Of a DNA stretch of 64,000 nt, positions 1-8,928 are shown piece after piece. The notes under the pieces are model-generated. The model did no database searches. It was not told the origin of the DNA and saw only the letters and a list, made by a program, of their open reading frames with translations. A program made the translations under genes and the position numbers. How positions within the stretch are numbered: position 1 is the first letter of the stretch; each line of letters opens with the position of its first letter. The DNA lies in NCBI RefSeq assembly GCF_046844695.1, contig NZ_CP177354.1, positions 558,001-622,000 of the forward strand. The letters are read 5' to 3'. This DNA is from Pokkaliibacter plantistimulans (lineage in GTDB: Bacteria > Pseudomonadota > Gammaproteobacteria > Pseudomonadales > Balneatricaceae).

Positions 1-1
1 T

Positions 2-283
2 AGTGGTGATAAATATAAGATCGCTGAGTATCTTCTATCCAAAGGATTATCTGTAGATAGCAAAAATTATTACGGTTACAAGCCAGAAGAGGCTACTACA
101 CCACTGCAGTCAGCGGTCTATTACAACGATCCAGAGCGTATTGAGTTTTTGCTTCAACATGGGGCAAGTAAGGATGTCAAAGATAAAAATGGCAGGACGC
201 CATTAGAGGTCGCTAAAGAGCTGCAACAACGCAAACCGGCCATTGATCGGCAAAGGGTTATCTCGCTATTGGAAAATAAATAG
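2..283 (+). CDS. Ankyrin-repeat protein, C-terminal fragment (cut by window start)
   Basis: The frame opens at base 2 and runs 93 codons to TAG, so only the C-terminus is visible and the start lies outside the window. Ankyrin-like pieces can be seen: TPLQSAVYYNDPERIEFLLQ followed by HGASKDVKDKNGRTPLEVAK, the usual helix-turn-helix-loop spacing of about 33 residues. Ankyrin repeats mediate protein-protein contacts. The partner and the location cannot be told from this fragment. It stands alone, with no overlap to the AraC gene downstream. The family call is fairly sure; the function is unknown. Confidence 0.75.
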   Translation, partial: SGDKYKIAEYLLSKGLSVDSKNYYGYKPEEATTPLQSAVYYNDPERIEFLLQHGASKDVKDKNGRTPLEVAKELQQRKPAIDRQRVISLLENK

Positions 284-646
284 CGATTTATTAGGGAAAA
301 ATAAGGGAGTTATCAGAAAGGGAAATGTTTACTGGTCGCCATGACCTATTCCACCTCTGGAGGCGTATCATCACCCGCTGATGCTGTGAAAAAGCATTTT
401 TGCTTAACTTTGGCCGAAATTAAAAAATAAATCAGCTTAGGTTGGTAGCGTGTCGCCAATTTGACGTGACCTTTGTCTGTCAAATTGGCGGTTTAATACG
501 CATTCAGGTGTCGGGCAACGGCTAAAACAACGAGCAGGCACCGGCCAAAGTCAAAATCATCCAAAACTTCCGCTCTGGCCAGCAGCTATACTGATCGTTG
601 CTGCTGGCTGTCGGCAGCACCTTTCACCCTGATGAGTTGAGGAGCA
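284..646. other. Intergenic region with one strong inverted repeat
   Basis: No convincing gene lies here. The only clear structure is a perfect 12-bp inverted repeat, CGCCAATTTGAC (454-465) and GTCAAATTGGCG (479-490), with a 13-nt loop and a short T run after it. It may be a terminator for the ankyrin gene or an operator. The AraC gene at 647 has a GAGGAG ribosome site about 639-644. Confidence 0.5.
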
Positions 647-1483
647 ATGGAGCAGGCGCGTTTTATTCATGCGGCCGATGTCGGAGGGCTGGAGCTGTTG
701 CAGGCGACCTATGAGCGCCAGCGGTTTTCCCGTCATTCTCATGAGGGCTACACCATCGGGGTGATTGAATGCGGTGCCCAGCGCTTTTTCCGCAATGGCA
801 GCAACCATGTGGCATCACAGGACTGCCTGATTATCGTCAATGCCGATGAGGTGCATGACGGCCACGCCGCCAGCGAGGGTGGCTGGTCCTATCAGGCCAT
901 CTATCCATTGCCTGCGGTGTTCGCCGAACTCAGTGACGAGCTGCAGCTCGGTGGTCTGCCCTATTTCCGTGACTCGGTAATTCACGATCCGCTGCTGGCG
1001 CGCCAGTTGCGTCAGCTGTTCCGCCTGCTGGCAGCCGGTCAGGGCGGTAATTCACTGCAGCGTCAGACCCTGATGATGGACGCCATGGCACAGCTGATGC
1101 TGCGCCACGGCGGCCAGCGGCGCAGTGTTGCCATGCTGCAGGAAGCGCCACTGGCTGTGCAGCGGGTGCGCGACTATATCGATGCGCACTGTCAGGACAA
1201 TCTTGGCATCGAGACGCTGGCCGCCATCGCCGGGCTCAACCCCTTCTACCTGACCCGACTGTTCCAGCGCACAGTGGGTTTGCCGCCCCATACCTATCAG
1301 CTGCAGCAGCGTATTGCCCTGGCGCGACGGCTGATCCTGCAGGGCATGGCGCTGCGTGATGTGGCGCAGCAGGCGGGCTTTGTCGATCAGAGCCACCTCA
1401 ATCGCTGTTTCAAACGCATCATGGGGGTAACGCCGGGGCGCTATGGTCTGCTGCCCGCTACGACAGCAGTGCTCAGGGATTAG
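647..1483 (+). CDS. AraC-family transcriptional regulator
   Basis: A 278-aa protein with the standard AraC layout. The N-terminal half is a cupin-like sensor domain (HSHEGYTIGVIECG near residues 30-45). The C-terminal ~100 residues hold two helix-turn-helix units: IETLAAIAGLNPFYLTRLF, and LRDVAQQAGFVDQSHLNRCF followed by the family signature MGVTPGRY. The ATG has a GAGGAG ribosome site just upstream. A LysE/RhtB exporter gene follows 134 bp downstream on the same strand. Exporters of this family are often paired with an AraC-type regulator that senses the substrate, so it probably controls that exporter. The ligand, likely an amino acid or analogue, is unknown. Confidence 0.88.
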   Translation: MEQARFIHAADVGGLELLQATYERQRFSRHSHEGYTIGVIECGAQRFFRNGSNHVASQDCLIIVNADEVHDGHAASEGGWSYQAIYPLPAVFAELSDELQLGGLPYFRDSVIHDPLLARQLRQLFRLLAAGQGGNSLQRQTLMMDAMAQLMLRHGGQRRSVAMLQEAPLAVQRVRDYIDAHCQDNLGIETLAAIAGLNPFYLTRLFQRTVGLPPHTYQLQQRIALARRLILQGMALRDVAQQAGFVDQSHLNRCFKRIMGVTPGRYGLLPATTAVLRD

Positions 1484-1617
1484 CCGGCAGCCGGGTGGTC
1501 GATTAGCAAAATTCAGTCTGGCCGGTCACGGAGTTTGTTAGGCTGAGCCCTCGCGCAATTGATTTAAAGCGCTCTGCTGGGGCACATCGCTCTGTTGGGT
1601 CAAAGAGACAGGTCATC

Positions 1618-2256
1618 ATGCTTGGAATTATCAGCTTCCCGCTGTTTGTCGGCGCCACTTTTCTGCTCAATATCACGCCCGGTCCCGATACCGCCTTTGT
1701 GGTCGGCCGCAGTGTGGCACAGGGACGACTGGCCGGTGCCCTGTCGGCACTGGGGATTGGCGCCGGTAGTGTCATTCACTCCCTGGCCTGTGCCTTTGGC
1801 CTCAGTGCCATTCTGGCCGCGTCGCCGTCAGCCTTCCTGCTGATCAAGATGCTGGGGGCGCTGTACCTGATGTATCTGGGCATCAATCTGCTGCGGGCGT
1901 CCTGGCGTCAGCGGCACCACCACGCCGAAGGCACGGCACCCGTGGCTGCGCTACCGATGAGCCCGAAGCGCCTGTTCATGCAGGGCTTTATCACCAATCT
2001 GCTCAATCCCAAGGTGATCCTGTTCTTCCTGTCGTTCTTTCCGCAGTTTGTGGCGGCAGACAGCCAGCACACTTCACTGGCGTTCCTGCTGCTGGGCGCG
2101 GTGTTCGTGGTGATGGGCACCGCCTGGAATCTGCTGGTGGCCATGGTGGCCGGTAGTCTCAGCCAGCGCATGTCTGGCAATCAGCGGCTGAAATGCTGGC
2201 TGGATCGGGTGGTGGGTACGGCCTTTATCGGTCTGGGCGTCAAACTGGCATCCTGA
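1618..2256 (+). CDS. LysE/RhtB-family amino-acid exporter
   Basis: A 212-aa inner-membrane protein of the usual family length, with about six hydrophobic segments. The N-terminus carries the family signature NITPGPDTAFVVGRS at about residues 18-32. The second half has the conserved NPKVILFFLSFFPQF segment. Members export amino acids or homoserine lactone-type compounds by proton exchange. The AraC regulator immediately upstream is its likely controller. The start ATG at 1618 begins the first membrane helix. An imperfect stem, TGTGACC/GGTCACA, at 2278-2302 may end the transcript but has no T run. Substrate cannot be assigned. Confidence 0.88.
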   Translation: MLGIISFPLFVGATFLLNITPGPDTAFVVGRSVAQGRLAGALSALGIGAGSVIHSLACAFGLSAILAASPSAFLLIKMLGALYLMYLGINLLRASWRQRHHHAEGTAPVAALPMSPKRLFMQGFITNLLNPKVILFFLSFFPQFVAADSQHTSLAFLLLGAVFVVMGTAWNLLVAMVAGSLSQRMSGNQRLKCWLDRVVGTAFIGLGVKLAS

Positions 2257-2711
2257 TGGGCCAGCCAGAGGCGTGCTTGTGACCTTGCGCGTAGCGGTCA
2301 CAGGCTGGGTCTTATCCCGCAGCGTGGCAGGGTGAATAGCCAGTGAAGTTGGTTAATGCAACGGTGGATGAGAAGAAATAAAGGTTACGGAGTAAGTGAT
2401 CGCAGACTGCGTGGTCATCATGCTTGCGCCTGAGGTGCCAATAGCCGCATCCAATCAGTGTTTTCAGCTGTATTGGATGACAGCCGTTCCTCAATGGCGC
2501 CCAGAGCTACCCAATAGGTTCGGTAAAAGGCGCTTCTTGCAAAGATGCTTCAGGCAACAGGCTGCCTTTGACAACGGTGAGTCATAGCGGCGCTGACCGC
2601 TTACTTAACGGTTGACGGTGTGGGTTATTTGTATGTATTTGTATATACAACTAATAACAACAACAGCGACACAGACATGCCCTGCTGTGTTAAATACCCC
2701 ACAGGAGCCAA
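2257..2711. other. Intergenic region upstream of the YjiH-type gene
   Basis: Short open frames here lack ribosome sites and family resemblance. The notable element is the perfect palindrome TTGTATATACAA at 2639-2650, about 60 bp before the YjiH start and close downstream of a TTGACG (2612-2617) that could be a -35. Sites of this shape are typical of GntR/FadR-type repressors (established for the family; assignment here is inference). Confidence 0.4.
2639..2650. promoter_or_regulatory. Palindromic operator candidate TTGTATATACAA
   Basis: A perfect 12-bp palindrome in the leader or promoter of the YjiH-type gene. No regulator gene of the matching type sits beside it, so the binder is unknown. 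Confidence 0.35.
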
Positions 2712-4046
2712 GTGATGACTTCATCCAGTTCTGCCGTACAGGAAGAGCGTCGTTTCCCTTCGCTGGTCAAGCTGATGCTGTTCAGCCTGATCGGTATTCT
2801 GTTTTTCTTTGTGCCGGTGACCATCAAGGGTGTCAGCACTATTCCGCTGGATCACATGGTCACCTGGCTGCGTAGTGAAGCCACTGGCGCGGTCGGCATC
2901 TATGCGCTGGTACTGATCGTTGCTGGCGGCGTCTATCCCTTTGTCAGCGGGAGCTGGAATCGCAACCTGACCAGCCGGGTCTTTTCGCTGCTCAAGCTGC
3001 TGGGCGTGGTGGTGGGTTTCATGGCCTATTTCGAGGTTGGCCCGGCGCTGCTGTTCAGCAAAGACATGCTGCCCTTCCTGTTTCACAAACTGGTGATTCC
3101 CGTGGGCCTGATCGTGCCCATTGGTGCAGTCTTTCTGGCGTTCCTGATTGGTTACGGCCTGCTCGAGCTGGTGGGTGTGCTGGTGCAGCCGATCATGCGT
3201 CCGGTATGGAAAACCCCGGGCCGTTCAGCCATTGATGCGGTGGCCTCCTTTGTTGGCAGTTACTCCATCGGCCTGCTGATCACCAACCGGGTGTACAAGG
3301 CGGGTGGTTACTCCGCCAAGGAAGCCGCCATCATTGCCACCGGCTTTTCTACTGTCTCTGCCACCTTTATGGTGATCGTGGCCAAAACGCTGGGCCTGAT
3401 GGATATCTGGAACCTGTATTTCTGGTCGACCCTGATTGTCAGCTTCGCCGTTACTGCCATTCATGTACGGTTGTGGCCGCTGGCGGGCATGGATAACCAC
3501 GCCTCGCAATCCGAGCCGGTCGCCCAGCCCGGTAATCGCTTCAACCATGCCCTGAGCGAAGGCATCAAGGTGGCGGAGTCGGCCGAACCGCTGCTGAAGA
3601 GCGTGGCAACCAACGTCAGGGAAGGCGTACTGATGGCCATGGGCATTCTGCCTTCTATCCTGTCGGTGGGACTGATCGGTCTGCTGGTCGCCAAGTACAC
3701 CCCGCTGTTCGATATGCTTGGCTATCTGTTCTACCCCTTCGCCTGGCTGGCACAGATGCCGGAGCCACTGGTGCTGGCAAAAGCCACAGCCAGTGGACTG
3801 GCAGAAATGTTCCTGCCTGCCCTGCTGATGACACAGGCCGATGTGGTGTCGCGCTTTGTTATCGCGGTGGTGTCGGTATCGTCGATCCTGTTTTTCTCCG
3901 CCACCATTCCCTGCGTGCTGTCGACTGATATCCCGCTGAGCGTGCGGCAGATGGTGGTGATCTGGTTCCAGCGCACCGCGCTCAGCATCCTGCTGGCTGC
4001 CCCCTTTGCCTTCTATGCCGCCGGGCAGATGGCCAGCGCGGGCTGA
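2712..4046 (+). CDS. YjiH family membrane protein (nucleoside-recognition GATE domain)
   Basis: A 444-aa polytopic membrane protein. It has the YjiH-type layout: two GATE domains, with the PGRSAIDAVASFVGSYSIGL segment near residues 170-190, and a second half rich in membrane helices with conserved ASGLAEMFLPALL and FFSATIPCVLSTDIP segments. ATG 2712 follows an AGGAG sequence. A clear Rho-independent terminator follows the stop, so it is a single-gene unit. A paralogue of similar length lies at 59088-60467. Family members are putative transporters with unproven substrates; the name nucleoside recognition comes only from the domain. Confidence 0.82.
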   Translation: MMTSSSSAVQEERRFPSLVKLMLFSLIGILFFFVPVTIKGVSTIPLDHMVTWLRSEATGAVGIYALVLIVAGGVYPFVSGSWNRNLTSRVFSLLKLLGVVVGFMAYFEVGPALLFSKDMLPFLFHKLVIPVGLIVPIGAVFLAFLIGYGLLELVGVLVQPIMRPVWKTPGRSAIDAVASFVGSYSIGLLITNRVYKAGGYSAKEAAIIATGFSTVSATFMVIVAKTLGLMDIWNLYFWSTLIVSFAVTAIHVRLWPLAGMDNHASQSEPVAQPGNRFNHALSEGIKVAESAEPLLKSVATNVREGVLMAMGILPSILSVGLIGLLVAKYTPLFDMLGYLFYPFAWLAQMPEPLVLAKATASGLAEMFLPALLMTQADVVSRFVIAVVSVSSILFFSATIPCVLSTDIPLSVRQMVVIWFQRTALSILLAAPFAFYAAGQMASAG

Positions 4047-4081
4047 GCCACGACCCCTCTCACACTGTGTAATCTCCATTG

Positions 4082-4109
4082 GCAGGCCAGATTTTGGCCT
4101 GCTTTTTTT
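4082..4109 (+). terminator. Rho-independent terminator after the YjiH-type gene
   Basis: An 8-bp perfect stem (GCAGGCCA / TGGCCTGC) with a 5-nt loop, followed by seven T. Confidence 0.9.
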
Positions 4110-4409
4110 GTCTTTTCAGCAGCCCTGTCGTGCACAGTTATGTGCAGTTCTGCGCCGATCTGGCTCATTCTGCGGTGTTATCGCGAGGTTTTGTTCAACA
4201 ACTTTCTGACGACGGCTGACCGGTGTTCGCGCAACTGGCGTTTTTAAGACAAATCCTCCTGCTTTGCTGTCAGGCAGGCGCTTTAGGTGTGATTTGTGAT
4301 TATGGTGAGAGCTGGGATCCCTGCTCCGACCACTGTCGGGAATCGGCACGCAGCGATGTAAAAAAATGCCTACACTTGGTTCACTGCCAACCAACCAGAG
4401 CGATTTGCG
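4110..4409. other. Intergenic region before the chemoreceptor gene
   Basis: No supported gene. The chemoreceptor promoter should lie here, but I see no convincing sigma28 or sigma70 match. Confidence 0.4.
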
Positions 4410-6377
4410 ATGAGTATTAAAGCCAAGCTGTTATCGACCTTTCTGGTTACCACATTGTTGCCCGTGCTGATCGTGGCGGCGCTGACCATTCATAGCGTCA
4501 CCAATCAGGCCCGTGAAGACTTTGTCGAAACCAGTAACCTGGACGTGAAACTGGTGGAAAACACCTTCACGACCTTCTTTGATTCGGTCGGCCACACGGT
4601 ATCGGCGATGGCAGACTATCCGGCGGTTAAGGATGCCGACAACGGTGACATCACCACCTACTTCGGTGCGGCGCAAAAGCCCGCGCAGGTAGCCACGGCC
4701 AAGGGCGGGCGGGAAAAGCAGATCTTTGATTACTTCTCCAGCATCGGTAACAACAACCCGGCACTGGGTTATGTCTACATGAGTGATACCAAGGGCGGCT
4801 ATATCGAATGGCCGGGTACCGGTGACTACGGTGACTGGGATCCACGCAAACGCCCCTGGTACACCATCGGTAAAGACTCCAACTTCAAACTGGGTCGCCG
4901 CGATGGCTACTACTGGGAGCCGGACGATGCGGTCTATGTCTCGGTGCTGAAAGGCTTCAAGAACACCGCCGGGCAGTTTGCCGGGGTGGTCGCCATCGAT
5001 GTGTCGCTCAAGTCCCTGACCGACATGACCCAGAAAATCCGCTTTGGTGATACCGGCTTCTTCATGCTGGTGGAAGGCAGCGGCACCCTGCTGGTGGACG
5101 GTCATCAGCCCAAGAACAACTTCAAGAAGCTCAATGAGCTGAAAGACCCCTACTTTGCCACCCTGGCCAGTACCACCAATGGTGTGGTTGACCTGAGCAT
5201 TGATGGCGTCGACTACATGGCCAACGTCTATACCTCGCCCACGTTGGGCTGGAAGCTGATCGGCTTCCAGCAGAAGGCAGAAATCTACGCCAGCGCCTAC
5301 CACCTGACCTGGCTGACCCTGGCGGTCAGCGTGGTGCTGGTGGTGGTGTTCGGTATCGTCGGGGTGATTATCGCCCGTCGCATCAGCACCCCGATCAATC
5401 TGGTCAAAGACGGCCTGCAAACTATCGCACAGGGTGAAGGCGATCTGACTCATCGTCTGGCCATCCTGAGTCAGGATGAAACCGGCGAGCTGGCCAAGTG
5501 GTTCAACCAGTTTATCGAGTCGACTCAGGGCATGATTCGGGTGATCAAGGACAACGCCGTGACCATTCACGAAGTGTCCGACCAGACCAGCCAGCGTTCG
5601 GCCTCCATGGCCAAGACCATGCAGCACCAGCTCAGTGCGGTCGAGCAGATCGTTACCGCGGTGACGCAGATGTCGTCGGCGGCCAATGATGTGGCGAAAA
5701 ACTGTGTACATACCGCCGAGGTGTCGGAACAGGGGCTGGCAGCGACCCGCAACGGCAAGGAAGTGATCAACCGCAGCGCAGCGGGCGTCAACAAACTGGG
5801 CCGCAGTATGCAGGAATCCAGTGACGTGATTCAGGAGCTGGAGAAGGAGACGGTGAATATCAACAACATCCTCTCCACCATCCAGCAGATCGCCGAGCAG
5901 ACCAACCTGCTGGCCCTCAACGCCGCCATCGAGGCTGCTCGTGCCGGTGAGCAGGGTCGTGGTTTCGCAGTGGTGGCCGATGAGGTGCGCAATCTGGCCA
6001 AACGGACCCAGGATTCCACCGAGCAGATCAACCGTATCCTTAACCTGCTGGTCAGCCGTATTCAGGAAGTGACCGTGACCATGGATCACAGTCTGGCGGA
6101 ATCCAGTGAAGCCATGCGCTTGTCGGAAGAAGCCATGGGTGCCTTCGAGAGCATCGAGGCGGCAGTACAAACCATCCGTGATATGACTATGCAGACCGCC
6201 AGTGCCACCGAAGAGCAGCATCTGGTCACCGAGGACATCAACCAGAACATCGTCTCCATCAACGAGGCGGTCAATCAGGTGTCGGCGCAGGCGGCGGAAG
6301 TGGAACATTATTCGCGCGAACAGAGTCAGCTCAGCAGCAGCCTGCGCCAGCTGGTGGCACGTTTCCGCACCGAATAA
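4410..6377 (+). CDS. Methyl-accepting chemotaxis protein with double-Cache sensor
   Basis: A 655-aa chemoreceptor. TM1 is at about residues 8-30, followed by a periplasmic ~260-residue dCache domain. The domain carries RKRPWY, a later YVSVLKGF strand and AIDVSL, which resemble parts of the ligand pocket seen in amino-acid-binding dCache domains. TM2 is at about 299-321, then HAMP and the cytoplasmic signalling hairpin. The tip sequence EQTNLLALNAAIEAARAGE is at about residues 494-515. No C-terminal CheR-docking pentapeptide is evident. It is a lone gene with its own terminator. Ligand is unproven; amino acids are one possibility. Confidence 0.95.
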   Translation: MSIKAKLLSTFLVTTLLPVLIVAALTIHSVTNQAREDFVETSNLDVKLVENTFTTFFDSVGHTVSAMADYPAVKDADNGDITTYFGAAQKPAQVATAKGGREKQIFDYFSSIGNNNPALGYVYMSDTKGGYIEWPGTGDYGDWDPRKRPWYTIGKDSNFKLGRRDGYYWEPDDAVYVSVLKGFKNTAGQFAGVVAIDVSLKSLTDMTQKIRFGDTGFFMLVEGSGTLLVDGHQPKNNFKKLNELKDPYFATLASTTNGVVDLSIDGVDYMANVYTSPTLGWKLIGFQQKAEIYASAYHLTWLTLAVSVVLVVVFGIVGVIIARRISTPINLVKDGLQTIAQGEGDLTHRLAILSQDETGELAKWFNQFIESTQGMIRVIKDNAVTIHEVSDQTSQRSASMAKTMQHQLSAVEQIVTAVTQMSSAANDVAKNCVHTAEVSEQGLAATRNGKEVINRSAAGVNKLGRSMQESSDVIQELEKETVNINNILSTIQQIAEQTNLLALNAAIEAARAGEQGRGFAVVADEVRNLAKRTQDSTEQINRILNLLVSRIQEVTVTMDHSLAESSEAMRLSEEAMGAFESIEAAVQTIRDMTMQTASATEEQHLVTEDINQNIVSINEAVNQVSAQAAEVEHYSREQSQLSSSLRQLVARFRTE

Positions 6378-6402
6378 TCGCTCAGCATCCTGCTGTAACT
6401 AC

Positions 6403-6434
6403 AGGGCCCCGCACTATGCGGGGCCTTGTGTTTT
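6403..6434 (+). terminator. Rho-independent terminator of the chemoreceptor gene
   Basis: Stem AGGGCCCCGC / GCGGGGCCTT with a 5-nt loop, followed by TGTGTTTT. Its T run abuts the dispersed repeat starting at 6433. Confidence 0.85.
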
Positions 6435-6653
6435 AACAGGTCGTTGAAAATCTATCTGCGTTGTCGAATACCGCGTCAAAAACAGGCTCACAGCCTCAGG
6501 CTGAACGTGCTTTAGCACGGCCCCGAAGGGGCGAGCAAAGCGAGTCAAATGCTCATTTAGTTCACTAAACTCCGCTTTTTCGCCTGTTTCTTGTGCCCTC
6601 GGGGTGCTTCCTTGTCTCGGCTGTCTCGATAACGTTTTTCAATAGCCTGTTAA
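6433..6653. repeat. Dispersed structured repeat, copy 1 (MITE-like, ~221 bp)
   Basis: The unit begins TTAACAGGTCGTTGAAAA and ends with the approximate inverse, TTTTTCAATAGCCTGTTAA, so it has terminal inverted repeats of about 18 bp. The interior contains small hairpins (CGTGCTTTAGCACG; CCCCGAAGGGG; TTTAGTTCACTAAA). A second copy, about 95% identical by eye, lies at 32095-32312. There is no coding capacity. The structure fits a non-autonomous mobile repeat sitting just after a terminator. Confidence 0.85.
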
Positions 6654-6691
6654 GGGCAGGCAATGCGCTCCATCCATCTCGATGGGTAATG

Positions 6692-7927
6692 CTAACTGGC
6701 TTTTCGCTCAGACTCCGCTGCGGTTACCGGGCTGGCCTGCCCACGCTGCTCGTCGGTCAGGGCCTGCAACGTGCTTTCGGCGGTCAGAATTCCGGTCAGG
6801 CGTTGCTCACCGTCCACCACCGGGATGCCATGGCCAGCATGAGCCACCTGCTCCATTACCTGTTCCAGCAAGGCATCTTCGGCCACCGCATCGACCTGAT
6901 GGACCAGTGTGGCCAGTGGCTGCTGACCATCACACTGACTCAGTGCCTGCTGCTGTACGACGCCCAGCAGATGCTGCTGATCATCAACGACAAAGCCGTG
7001 ACTGTCCGGGCATTGCTGCAACTGGCGTAACGCTTCCTGTGCCGGGGTGCGGGCATTGAACACGGCGGTGTTGTCGAACACGTCGGCCGCCGCCAGTGCC
7101 AGACCGGCCGTCAGTACCTTGGTACGGTTGACGTCCTGAACGAAAGCATTGACGTAGGCGTTGGCCGGATGCAGCAGGATTTCCTGTGGGGTGCCAACCT
7201 GCTGGATTTCACCGTCCTTGAGAATAGCAATGCGATTGCCCAGGCGCAGGGCCTCATCCAGATCATGGGTGATAAACACGATGGTCTTGTGCAGGCTGTT
7301 TTGCAGACTGATGAGCTGATCCTGCATTTCGCGACGGATCAGCGGATCGAGGGCACTGAAGGCTTCATCCATCAGCAAGATGTCGGGGTCGGTACAGAGT
7401 GCACGAGCCAGTCCGACCCGTTGCTGCATGCCCCCCGACAGTTCGTCCGGATAGGCGGCTTCATAGCCTGCCAGCCCGACCACGTCTATCCAGTGACGTG
7501 CCTTACGCTGTCGTTCCGCCGGGTCTGCGCCCTGCACCCTGAGGCCATAGGCCACGTTATCGAGCACGTTACGATGTGGCAGCAGACCAAAACGCTGGAA
7601 CACCATGCTGATCTTGTGGCGACGAAACTCCAGCAGCTCCTTATCGTTCATTGCCACCACGCTTTGCCCGTCCACCCTGATGTCACCGGCAGTGGGTTCA
7701 ATCAGACGGTTAAAGTGGCGGATCAGCGTGGATTTGCCGGAGCCGGACAGCCCCATGATGACGAAGGTCTTGCCACCTTCGATATCCAGACTGATGTCTT
7801 TGAGGCCGAGGGTATGGCCTGTTTCTGCCAGCAGGCTGTCCTTGTCTTTACCGGCCTTGACGGCGGCCAGAGCTTTCTGAGGCTGGCGCCCGAAAATCTT
7901 GTAGATGTTCTGTACCTGAATCTTCAT
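6692..7927 (-). CDS. proV: Glycine betaine/proline ABC transporter ATPase ProV
   Basis: A 411-aa ATP-binding subunit of an osmoprotectant ABC importer on the cytoplasmic face of the membrane. Visible motifs are Walker A GLSGSGKST, signature LSGGMQQRVGLARAL, Walker B ILLMDEAFSALDP and the H-loop FITHD. The C-terminal ~130 residues form the tandem CBS-like region typical of ProV/OpuAA, which senses ionic strength in relatives. I chose the ATG at 7927, whose A overlaps the proW stop (TGATG), over a TTG one codon earlier. It is the last gene of a proX-proW-proV group, separated from proX by 144 bp. The MarR gene upstream is a plausible regulator. Confidence 0.95.
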   Translation of the reverse strand: MKIQVQNIYKIFGRQPQKALAAVKAGKDKDSLLAETGHTLGLKDISLDIEGGKTFVIMGLSGSGKSTLIRHFNRLIEPTAGDIRVDGQSVVAMNDKELLEFRRHKISMVFQRFGLLPHRNVLDNVAYGLRVQGADPAERQRKARHWIDVVGLAGYEAAYPDELSGGMQQRVGLARALCTDPDILLMDEAFSALDPLIRREMQDQLISLQNSLHKTIVFITHDLDEALRLGNRIAILKDGEIQQVGTPQEILLHPANAYVNAFVQDVNRTKVLTAGLALAAADVFDNTAVFNARTPAQEALRQLQQCPDSHGFVVDDQQHLLGVVQQQALSQCDGQQPLATLVHQVDAVAEDALLEQVMEQVAHAGHGIPVVDGEQRLTGILTAESTLQALTDEQRGQASPVTAAESERKAS

Positions 7928-8784
7928 CAATGTCCCCTGCCCTGGCGCTGGCTGCGGCGACCGGCCGCCTGAGTGATACGGTCAAACAGAATGGCCAGCA
8001 GCACGATGCCGATCCCGGCCTCCAGCCCTTTACCCACATCCAGTCGCTGAATACCGGTCAGCACCTGTTCACCGAGACCGCGGGCGCCGATCATGGAGGC
8101 GATGACCACCATCGACAGCGCCATCATGGTGGTCTGGTTGACGCCGGCCAGAATATTCGGCAAAGCCAGTGGTAACTGCACTCCCCATAGCTGCTGCGAC
8201 GGGCTGGCTCCGAAGGCGCGGGTCGCCTCCATGACTTCCTGATCGACCAGACGAATCCCCAGATCAGTCAGGCGAATCAGCGGTGGTACGGCATAGATGA
8301 TGGTGGCGAAGATGGCAGGCACCTTACCGAGACCGAACAGCATCAGCGCCGGGATCAGATAAACGAAGCTGGGCATGGTCTGCATGATGTCCAGCAGGGG
8401 CAGCATGACCATGCGCAACCGGTCAGAACGGGCCATCAGAATACCGATGGGGATGCCGATGATGACCGCCAGCAGGGTGGCGATCACCATCAGCGCCAGG
8501 GTCTGGATACCCTGATCCCACAGGCCCAGTGAGCCAAGACCAAACAGTAGCAGAGCGATGCCAAGCGGTAGCTTCCAGTTGCGACTGGCCAGCCAGCCAA
8601 GGCCCGACAGCAGAGCAATCAGTAGCCACCAGGGGATAGCGCGCAGGCCGTGCTCCAGCAGCACCAGTACCTGCAGCAGGGCATTGGCGACGGCCTCAAA
8701 GCCATCGCCGTAATTCATCACCAGCCAGTCAACGGCCTCGTTGACCGGTGCGGCGATGGAGAATGTCAGGGATTCGGGAAACAT
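7927..8784 (-). CDS. proW: Glycine betaine/proline ABC transporter permease ProW
   Basis: A 285-aa permease with about six or seven membrane segments and the EAA-type loop (ATRAFGASPSQQLWGVQLPL, then ALPNILAGVN), which contacts ProV. I chose the ATG beginning MFPESLTF because relatives start this way. An upstream in-frame GTG (8844) would add 20 residues without resemblance, and neither start has a strong ribosome site. Its stop overlaps the proV start, implying translational coupling. It forms the membrane channel for betaine or proline betaine uptake. Confidence 0.93.
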   Translation of the reverse strand: MFPESLTFSIAAPVNEAVDWLVMNYGDGFEAVANALLQVLVLLEHGLRAIPWWLLIALLSGLGWLASRNWKLPLGIALLLFGLGSLGLWDQGIQTLALMVIATLLAVIIGIPIGILMARSDRLRMVMLPLLDIMQTMPSFVYLIPALMLFGLGKVPAIFATIIYAVPPLIRLTDLGIRLVDQEVMEATRAFGASPSQQLWGVQLPLALPNILAGVNQTTMMALSMVVIASMIGARGLGEQVLTGIQRLDVGKGLEAGIGIVLLAILFDRITQAAGRRSQRQGRGH

Positions 8785-8928
8785 AGCGTCATTACCAGTA
8801 AGGGCGAGGTAAACAAGAGCATGGCAGCGGGCTTCCCTGCCCACTGTGTGGCACGTTTTAGGAGCGTGTGCACGATCGGCCAGTGTGCATGATCGTCAAC
8901 AGGCTCAGAGAACATGCCGCCGCATGGG

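Noticed and set aside
4431..6308. Very long open frame antisense to the chemoreceptor gene
   Set aside because: It is produced by codon bias of the GC-rich sense gene; the sense protein has full MCP domain structure and the antisense product has no family character or ribosome site.
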